Source of the DNA: an uncultured Prevotellaceae bacterium
GTDB taxonomy: Bacteria; Bacteroidota; Bacteroidia; Bacteroidales; Bacteroidaceae
Direction: 5' to 3'
Assembly (NCBI GenBank): GCA_902792685.1
Contig: CADBAP010000012.1
Coordinates: 1 to 36,200 of the forward strand
Length of the DNA stretch: 36,200 nucleotides
Positions 31,470 through 36,200 of the stretch are shown in pieces. Each line of letters begins with the position of its first letter. Position 1 is the stretch's first letter. A model generated the notes under the pieces. It was not told the origin of the DNA. It ran no database searches and worked only from the letters and a program-made list of their open reading frames with translations. The translations under genes were made by a program, and so were the position numbers.

Positions 31470-31760
31470 ATGTTTAAACGCGAAGTACAACCATTAGACG
31501 ACCTGGTGAACAAGTTTTTGCGCCAGGAAGGACTGGAGATGCCTTTGTTACAGAAGCGTCTGATTGATGCGTGGGACGAGGTGACTGGCAAAACGGTAGT
31601 ACGCTACACAACGGAGAAGTTCATCAAGAACCAGACGCTGTTTGTGAAAATCAACAATCCAGCTTTGCGTCAGGACCTGAACATGATGCGCACCCAACTG
31701 GTAAAGCGCCTGAATGAAGCCGTAAAGAGTATGGTGATTGCAGAAGTAAGGATATATTAA
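31470..31760 (+). CDS. DUF721 (DciA-like) protein
   Basis: This 96-residue protein matches the DUF721 family: an N-terminal helix, then R-L-I-D-A-W-D-E-V-T-G, K-N-Q-T-L-F-V-K-I-N-N-P-A-L-R-Q-D-L-N and a C-terminal helix plus strand. DciA, the family member studied elsewhere, helps load the replicative helicase in bacteria lacking DnaC; a like role here is inference. RecF, another DNA-metabolism gene, lies one gene away on the other strand. Its TAA overlaps the stop of the convergent cyclo-ligase gene within the palindrome TTAA. The 5' flank is entirely GC-rich hairpin element, and no TAnnTTTG promoter is visible close to the start. Confidence 0.82.
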   Translation: MFKREVQPLDDLVNKFLRQEGLEMPLLQKRLIDAWDEVTGKTVVRYTTEKFIKNQTLFVKINNPALRQDLNMMRTQLVKRLNEAVKSMVIAEVRIY

Positions 31761-32287
31761 ATCACGACGTCCATTTTGATGTCGTGCTCATCGGCAGGGA
31801 TGCCGGGCATCTTCTGGAAATCAAAGCACACACCTATTTTATATGTATGCGGCAGACGGGCAAGCAGCCGGTCGTAATAGCCTTTGCCGCGCCCCAGACG
31901 GTTGCCGCGCCCATCGAAGCCCATTCCGGGCACCACAGCCACCTCAATCTCCTCCTCATGGGTAAACACCTCGCCAACGGGTTCCATGATATCAAAGAAT
32001 CCACCCTTCAGGTCAGCAGGTGACGTATATCGCCGCAGTTCGATGTCGGTATCGTTCAACACGGCAGGCAGCAGCACCGTCTTCCCTTTCTCCACCAACT
32101 GGTCGAGCACCTGATGGGTATCTACTTCATCAGGCAGCGAGTAATACATCAGAATCGTCTTTGCACGATGAACGGCAGGACTCGCAAGCAGGCGCTGGAT
32201 AATGGCCTCAGAGGATTCCTTGAGTTGCTGCTCGCTGAACATTCCTTTCAGCATGCGGATATGTTGTCGGATTTGGGATTTTGACAT
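31757..32287 (-). CDS. 5-formyltetrahydrofolate cyclo-ligase
   Basis: This 176-residue ATP-dependent enzyme converts 5-formyl-THF to 5,10-methenyl-THF, returning stored folate to one-carbon metabolism. Family motifs are Y-Y-S-L-P-D-E-V-D-T near residues 48-57 and the C-terminal signature P-G-M-G-F-D-G-R-G-N-R-L-G-R-G-K-G-Y-Y-D-R. The ATG at 32287 (MSKSQIRQHI) is preferred; another, 11 codons upstream inside recF, would add a peptide encoded by a CCATCACCCA-type repeat. The gene follows recF by 13 nt on the same strand and probably shares its transcript. Confidence 0.92.
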   Translation of the reverse strand: MSKSQIRQHIRMLKGMFSEQQLKESSEAIIQRLLASPAVHRAKTILMYYSLPDEVDTHQVLDQLVEKGKTVLLPAVLNDTDIELRRYTSPADLKGGFFDIMEPVGEVFTHEEEIEVAVVPGMGFDGRGNRLGRGKGYYDRLLARLPHTYKIGVCFDFQKMPGIPADEHDIKMDVVI

Positions 32288-32300
32288 TGGGTGATGGGTG

Positions 32301-33386
32301 TTAGGTGATCGGTATTTCAAATAGTTTGTATTCGAACCCGCTGTTTTGGAGGATGCTGTCGAGGTGTTCGCGGTTGGTATCGGTGATGAAAATCTGACCG
32401 AAATCCTCGCCAGACACCAGTTTGACGATTTGTTCTACGCGCTGGGCATCCAATTTGTCGAAGATGTCATCGAGCAACAGCAACGGCGTCGTTTTTGCCG
32501 CCATCTGTTTCAGAAATCGGAACTGTGCCAGTTTCAGCGCCAGCACGAACGTTTTGTTCTGTCCCTGACTGCCTTCGCGCTTCATAGGATAGCCGCCCAG
32601 CATCATCTCCAGGTCGTCGCGATGGATGCCGTGCAACGAATAGCCTACCGCACGGTCCTTGAAGCGGTCGCGCTGAATAATATCCAGCAACGGGCCTCGC
32701 TGTCCGTGAGAGATATACTGCAGTGAGACCTGTTCCTGCTCCATAGAGATGCGCTGATAGATGTCCTGGAAGACGGGCACCAACTGGCGCACAAACTCGT
32801 CACGCTTCCGATAGACCACCTCGCCCGTTTCCGCCATCTGCTGCTCCCAGAGTTCCATGAGCGTCTCGTCAGGCTCCTCCTCCATCTTCAGCAGCGTGTT
32901 GCGTTGCTGCAGCGCCTTGTTGTAGTTGGTCAGCGCCTCGATATAACTGTGGTCGTATTGTGCAATCACCACATCCATCAGGCGGCGGCGCTCCTCGCTG
33001 CCTCCCTCGATGAGAATGGTATCGGCGGGCGACACATACACTAGCGGAATCAGTCCGATATGTTGCGACAGCCGCTTGTATTCCTTCTTGTTGCGTTTGA
33101 AATGCTTCTTCGTGCCGCGCTTCATGCCGCAGTAGATTGCCTCCTCGTCGCCCTGCTCGTTCTCGTAGGTACCCTCCAGTACAAAGAAATCCTCGTTGTG
33201 GGTTATCACCTGCGAGTCGATGGGATTGTTGGCGCTACGACAGAACGACAGGTAGTAGATGGCATCCAGCAGGTTGGTCTTCCCCACCCCGTTGTGGCCT
33301 ATCAGACAGTTCATTTTCGGCGACAAATCGAGCGTTGCCTCCCTGATATTCTTATAATGTATAATGTTCAGTTTCTTGAGAATCAT
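32301..33386 (-). CDS. recF: DNA replication/repair protein RecF
   Basis: An SMC-like ATPase of 361 residues that, with RecO and RecR, loads RecA at single-stranded gaps. Walker A is G-H-N-G-V-G-K-T-N at residues 30-38; the ABC signature region is R-E-G-S-Q-G-Q-N-K near 265; Walker B is L-L-L-L-D-D at 302-307, followed by I-F-D-K-L-D. Length is typical. The -7 box TAACTTTG lies at 33413-33420 on the minus strand, about 27 nt ahead of the ATG. It is divergent from the TPR protein gene and leads the cyclo-ligase gene. dnaA, dnaN and gyrB are not in the window. Confidence 0.96.
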   Translation of the reverse strand: MILKKLNIIHYKNIREATLDLSPKMNCLIGHNGVGKTNLLDAIYYLSFCRSANNPIDSQVITHNEDFFVLEGTYENEQGDEEAIYCGMKRGTKKHFKRNKKEYKRLSQHIGLIPLVYVSPADTILIEGGSEERRRLMDVVIAQYDHSYIEALTNYNKALQQRNTLLKMEEEPDETLMELWEQQMAETGEVVYRKRDEFVRQLVPVFQDIYQRISMEQEQVSLQYISHGQRGPLLDIIQRDRFKDRAVGYSLHGIHRDDLEMMLGGYPMKREGSQGQNKTFVLALKLAQFRFLKQMAAKTTPLLLLDDIFDKLDAQRVEQIVKLVSGEDFGQIFITDTNREHLDSILQNSGFEYKLFEIPIT

Positions 33387-33412
33387 ACTGCCATAATCGT
33401 TGAAAAACGTAG

Positions 33413-33420
33413 CAAAGTTA
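33413..33420 (-). promoter_or_regulatory. -7 box of recF
   Basis: Minus strand TAACTTTG, 26 nt ahead of the ATG. The -33 region is only a weak match. Confidence 0.55.
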
Positions 33421-33460
33421 CACTTTTTGTGGATGAAAAACGAAAAAAGTCACGAATAAA

Positions 33461-33492
33461 TTTCACTATGTGCAGGAATTTGCGTAATTTTG
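33461..33492 (+). promoter_or_regulatory. promoter of the TPR protein and ribH genes
   Basis: TTTC (33461-33464, one mismatch), a 20-nt spacer and TAATTTTG (33485-33492), 40 nt before the ATG. Confidence 0.65.
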
Positions 33493-33532
33493 TGCGCTAA
33501 AATTTGCACATAAATAAAAATCAATCAAAATA

Positions 33533-34231
33533 ATGGCAAAGAAATTTGAACAGACAAGTCCCGTTGACGTCAATGAGACTATCAGTAAATCTGAGGCTTT
33601 CTTCAACAAGTACAAGAAGGCCATCATCACAACCATCGTAGCAATCATCGTCATCATCGCTGGCTTCATGCTGTGGAAGCAGTATGTGGTAAAACCCCGC
33701 GAGGCTGAGGCAAGCACCGTTTTGGCAAAGGCCGAACAGTATATGATGATGCAGCAATACGACAAAGCCCTCAAGGGCGACGGTGCCGGTTGCATCGGCT
33801 TCCTAAAAGTAGCCAGCGACTACAGCGGTACCGACGCAGGCAATCTGGCCAACCTCTATGCCGGACTGTGCTTTGCCCGTCAGGAGAAAGCCGACTGGAA
33901 GCAGGCTTTGCAGTATCTGAAAGAGTATGAACCTTCCAAGGAATCACTCATCGGAGCCTTCTCACAGTTTGCACTGGGTAATGCCTATGCCAACAACGAC
34001 CAGCTCGACGACGCTGTAAATGCATTCAAGAAAGCTGCTGAACTCGCTGACAATCAGGCAGAAGGTGTTAACAACAGCATCGCTCCGCGTGCCTTGATCG
34101 AAGCAGGCATCATCCTGGAGAAGCAGGGCAAGAAGGCCGAGGCCAATGAAATCTACGTAAATGTCAAGAAGACCTACGTAGCATCACCAGCCTTCCAGGA
34201 AATCGACAAGTACATCGAACGCACGAAATAA
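33533..34231 (+). CDS. membrane-anchored tetratricopeptide-repeat protein (YfgM-like layout)
   Basis: The protein has 232 residues: a polar N-terminal 29, one membrane helix (about 30-48), then helical repeats to the end. The repeats contain [33 protein letters not shown] and [14 protein letters not shown], which are TPR-like. This resembles YfgM, a helper of the Sec translocon or envelope assembly in Gammaproteobacteria, but the orthology is not established. It is followed by ribH after 13 nt, so the two are surely cotranscribed, an arrangement I recall from other Bacteroidales beside recF. It probably faces the periplasm with the repeat domain. Confidence 0.8.
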   Translation: MAKKFEQTSPVDVNETISKSEAFFNKYKKAIITTIVAIIVIIAGFMLWKQYVVKPREAEASTVLAKAEQYMMMQQYDKALKGDGAGCIGFLKVASDYSGTDAGNLANLYAGLCFARQEKADWKQALQYLKEYEPSKESLIGAFSQFALGNAYANNDQLDDAVNAFKKAAELADNQAEGVNNSIAPRALIEAGIILEKQGKKAEANEIYVNVKKTYVASPAFQEIDKYIERTK

Positions 34232-34244
34232 TTGTCAAATCCAA

Positions 34245-34721
34245 ATGGCAACAGCATTTCACAACCTGTCAGACTACGACCCCAACAGCGTTCCCGATGC
34301 CAGCAACATGAATTTCGGCATCGTGGTATCAGAGTGGAATCCGGAGATTACCGGAGCTTTGCTCGAAGGAGCCGTCAAGACACTGGAGAAACACGGCGCA
34401 CTGCCTGAGAACATCCACGTGAAGACCGTTCCCGGCAGCTTTGAACTCATCTACGGTGCCCACCAGATGACCCTCAACGACGGCTACGACGCCATCATCA
34501 TCCTCGGATGCGTCATCCGCGGCGAGACACCCCACTTCGACTACATCTGTCAGGGAGTCACCTACGGTATCGCCCGACTGAATGCCAAGAGCGAGATTCC
34601 CGTTATCTTCGGCTTGCTCACAACCAACGACATGCAGCAGGCCAAAGACCGTGCCGGCGGCCGTCTGGGCAACAAAGGCGATGAATGTGCCATCGATGCC
34701 ATCAAAATGGCGAAGTTCTAA
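34245..34721 (+). CDS. ribH: 6,7-dimethyl-8-ribityllumazine synthase
   Basis: The penultimate enzyme of riboflavin synthesis joins the 4-carbon butanone phosphate and ribityl-aminouracil. The 158 residues match the icosahedral/pentameric family. Substrate-binding motifs are S-E-W-N near 29-32, G-S-F-E at 64-67, and G-E-T-P-H-F-D with catalytic His97. F-G-L-L-T-T-N-D and A-G-G-R-L-G-N-K-G are also present. No other rib genes are nearby, so the pathway is dispersed. It is second in the unit with the TPR gene. No FMN riboswitch precedes it, since the gap is only 13 nt. Confidence 0.96.
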   Translation: MATAFHNLSDYDPNSVPDASNMNFGIVVSEWNPEITGALLEGAVKTLEKHGALPENIHVKTVPGSFELIYGAHQMTLNDGYDAIIILGCVIRGETPHFDYICQGVTYGIARLNAKSEIPVIFGLLTTNDMQQAKDRAGGRLGNKGDECAIDAIKMAKF

Positions 34722-34751
34722 TACAAGTGATATGTGTGACACTTTGTGACA

Positions 34752-34907
34752 TGTGACATGTGACATTAAGGTGGTGTAATAGGTAGAAATAGAAAAATAA
34801 GGAGAACAGAGTGTTAAATAATGTATTAATAATATAATATAATTAACATTATATTTACCCTCCCTACCTCCTGTGTTCGCTGTATGTGCTTAATGTCACA
34901 TGTCACA
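34752..34907. repeat. fold-back with 19-bp perfect terminal inverted repeats
   Basis: TGTGACATGTGACATTAAG (34752-34770) and its exact reverse complement (34889-34907) enclose 118 nt of very AT-rich DNA with an inner dyad around 34820-34855. Extra TGTGAC words flank both ends. No ORF is present. Confidence 0.85.
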
Positions 34908-34946
34908 AGTCACATTACGTCACAAATATTTATAACTTCCTGATAA

Positions 34947-34983
34947 TAAGGCTATTGTAAAACGACATTTCCAAATAGCCTTA
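34947..34983. repeat. 10-bp stem-loop
   Basis: TAAGGCTATT (34947-34956) pairs perfectly with AATAGCCTTA (34974-34983), with a 17-nt loop. There is no T run, so it is not an obvious terminator. Confidence 0.7.
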
Positions 34984-35003
34984 GAATTGCCGCAAAAAAA
35001 CTA

Positions 35004-35108
35004 TACTTGCAAGGTAAAAGAGCCACACTTACAATGCAAAAGGGCTGCTTTTACAAGGCAAGACCTATCCTTTTGCAAGCCAAAAGCTATGCTTTTACAA
35101 AATAAGCG
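35004..35108. repeat. 22-bp-period array of AAAAG/CTTTT inverted arms
   Basis: CTTTT-type arms begin at 35004 (TACTT), 35026 (CACTT), 35048, 35070 and 35092, exactly 22 bp apart. Each is followed after 7 nt by AAAAG (or AAGAC, AAGCG), then after 5 nt by the next CTTTT arm. The arm lengths and 5/7 spacing equal those of the array at 15155-15259, although the sequence is different. The rest of 35109-35225 is AT-rich and shows no gene. Confidence 0.93.
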
Positions 35109-35227
35109 CGCAAAATGATTTGTTAATAGGTCTAAAATCAACGTTTTCGAAAAATTTTCCGACTACCCCGTTTTTTGCACGAAAACCTCAAAAAAGTTTC
35201 AGTGAACGTTTAAATTCACCTATTGTT

Positions 35228-35256
35228 CAGACCCCCTGCCCCCTAACTTAGGGGGT
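35228..35256. repeat. GC-rich hairpin element, copy 8
   Basis: GACCCCCTGCC is followed by the stem CCCCCTAA-ctt-AGGGGG. It lies 7 nt downstream of the stop codon of the minus-strand lipoprotein gene. Confidence 0.7.
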
Positions 35257-35263
35257 ATTGAGG

Positions 35264-35854
35264 TTACACCCCATCGTCCTCATTCGTTTGGGGATTGGGA
35301 GCGGCATTATCGTTGGTGGTGTCGAGGTCGTTGTCAAGCTCGATATGGATGTCGCCCATACGGGAAATCTTGACTTTCATCGGCACAAACTCGTCGCTCA
35401 TCTCGTTGGGCGAACCTACGCTAGCCGAAAAGACCAGGTTGTTGCCTTCCACCTCTACGAACGGCAGCCCCAGGAGGGCACCATTTTCCTTGGTGTTGTC
35501 GTCGAGGAACCTGTTGAAGTCTGTCTTCTGGAACGTCTTGTCCATGAAGACGCTGCCGTCGGCACGACTGATTTTCAGGTCAATCTTGTTGTCGTAGTAC
35601 TTCCTGCCCGACTCGTCAATGGCAATGGGCAACGACTCGTCGGCATAGCGCTTGACGGAGATGGTGTAGCTGCCCTCGCCCCACGTTACAGTACGGGCTT
35701 CAGGGGCGATGGTGGTCATCGCTAACGTATCGGTCGGAATGACTTCTTTTTCTGGTTTCGACGTGATGATATTGTCTGATTTCTTATCATCTTTGCAGGA
35801 AGAGATGCTCAGCAGCACCGTTCCCAGCAGGATTAAAGACAGGATTCGTTTCAT
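35264..35854 (-). CDS. DUF4738-type lipoprotein, probably surface-exposed
   Basis: This 196-residue protein has a lipoprotein signal with Cys20 (S-I-S-S-C). The residues right after it, K-D-D-K-K, resemble the K-(D/E)2 lipoprotein export signal that sends Bacteroidota lipoproteins to the cell surface. The body (T-W-G-E-G-S-Y-T-I-S-V-K-R-Y-A-D and D-F-N-R-F-L) fits DUF4738 as I recall it; the function is unknown. The tail is acidic and Asn/Asp-rich. Upstream, minus strand TACTTTTG (35878-35885) is its -7 box. It is divergent from the next lipoprotein gene. Confidence 0.75.
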   Translation of the reverse strand: MKRILSLILLGTVLLSISSCKDDKKSDNIITSKPEKEVIPTDTLAMTTIAPEARTVTWGEGSYTISVKRYADESLPIAIDESGRKYYDNKIDLKISRADGSVFMDKTFQKTDFNRFLDDNTKENGALLGLPFVEVEGNNLVFSASVGSPNEMSDEFVPMKVKISRMGDIHIELDNDLDTTNDNAAPNPQTNEDDGV

Positions 35855-35877
35855 TGGTTTTTAGTTTTTTCAGTCAG

Positions 35878-35935
35878 CAAAAGTACAACTTTTTTATGAA
35901 ACTACACGCAAAAACGAAAAAAAATAGTAATTTTG
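35878..35935. promoter_or_regulatory. divergent promoter pair of two lipoprotein genes
   Basis: Minus strand TACTTTTG (35878-35885), with TTTG (35909-35912) 23 nt upstream, serves the gene at 35854. Plus strand TAATTTTG (35928-35935) serves the gene at 35959, without a clear -33 box. Confidence 0.55.
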
Positions 35936-35958
35936 CGCTGTATTTCCAACGAATAGGT

Positions 35959-36200
35959 ATGAGAAAAGGGTTGTTTATTTGCATTTTATCATCGATACTG
36001 CTGATTGCCTGCTCGAAAAGTCAGGGCGACCAGCAGGCAGAAATGACCATCGACACGATTCCGCAGCTGGTGACGCAGATTCAGAAAACCAGCAAACTAT
36101 ATACCTCAGAATATCGGGTGCACAAAATCATCACCCACGACGACGAGCTGCAGCTGAAAGGGTCGTTCATGAAGCAGGACTTCGAAATCACCCTGCCTGC
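35959..36200 (+). CDS. DUF4230-type lipoprotein, 3' end outside the window
   Basis: The first 80 residues are visible. It starts MRKGLFICILSSILLIAC with lipidated Cys18, then S-K-S-Q-G-D. The sequence K-L-Y-T-S-E-Y-R-V-H-K-I-I-T-H-D-D matches the beginning of the DUF4230 domain as I recall it, a family of membrane-linked proteins without a known reaction. There is no acidic export signal after the Cys, so a periplasmic-facing position is as likely as surface display. The window ends before the domain is complete, so nothing can be said about its C-terminus or downstream partners. Confidence 0.75.
   Translation, partial: MRKGLFICILSSILLIACSKSQGDQQAEMTIDTIPQLVTQIQKTSKLYTSEYRVHKIITHDDELQLKGSFMKQDFEITLP

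Noticed and set aside
15155-35108. The two 22-bp arrays as CRISPR
   Set aside because: Units are far too short, there are no unique spacers of about 30 nt, the repeats are inverted dyads with 5/7-nt gaps, and no cas gene is present.
34722-35227. A gene in the 540-bp stretch after ribH
   Set aside because: All frames are short and the sequence is filled with inverted repeats, the 22-bp array and AT-rich runs.
36001-36200. Mobile element or phage remnant at either edge
   Set aside because: No transposase, integrase or terminal repeat was found in the window; the edges look like ordinary chromosome.

Overview
The window looks like chromosome of a Bacteroidales species, most likely Prevotellaceae (Prevotella/Segatella-like). 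The support is the recurrent Bacteroidota promoter pattern TTTG-N19/20-TAnnTTTG in front of many genes, the short 287-residue primary sigma factor, GldB, DUF4861, DUF4738 and DUF4230 family proteins, and start regions with little Shine-Dalgarno character. Nearly all of it is housekeeping chromosome. I see no phage, no insertion sequence, no CRISPR array and no rRNA operon.

Layout. 1-1500 holds tRNA-Cys, a FeoB-associated Cys-rich protein, a DUF1232 protein and RNase P RNA, all on the minus strand. 1500-6540 reads rightward: HtrA protease, primary sigma factor, a small secreted protein, then a tight HprK-like kinase / S26-type peptidase / PqqD trio that resembles RiPP-maturation parts without a visible precursor. 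6540-14600 alternates: DPP-IV, radical SAM YhcC, GldB, DUF4861, a GT2 glycosyltransferase and MtaB. A 57-residue lipoprotein lies at 14883. carB, carA and glmS form a minus-strand glutamine-amidotransferase unit (15425-21843) behind an orphan Wza-like export lipoprotein. 22.8-31.3 kb holds a secreted protein, glucuronate isomerase, type I asparaginase, an M3 peptidase, a dCMP deaminase and a C-terminal processing protease. 31.4-34.7 kb holds a DciA-like protein, 5-formyl-THF cyclo-ligase, RecF, a membrane-anchored TPR protein and lumazine synthase. Two divergent lipoprotein genes close the window.

The striking material is non-genic. (1) Two arrays, 15155-15259 and 35004-35108, have unrelated sequences (GGTAC/GTACC and AAAAG/CTTTT arms) but identical geometry: 5-bp inverted arms alternating with 5- and 7-nt spacers, giving an exact 22-bp period. 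(2) One 18-bp perfect inverted repeat (8767-8812) contains both start codons and both promoters of the divergent DPP-IV and yhcC genes. (3) Short repeats and palindromes have entered functional genes in frame: mtaB, carA, carB, yhcC, the end of the M3 peptidase gene and a variable helix of RNase P RNA. The carA and carB copies share a palindrome with a compensatory base-pair change. (4) A GC-rich hairpin element recurs eight times, mostly just after stop codons.

CarA and CarB also read more like the eukaryotic CAD/CPS1 lineage than like Escherichia coli CarAB. All family calls are from recognition of motifs and remembered relatives; no database search was run.
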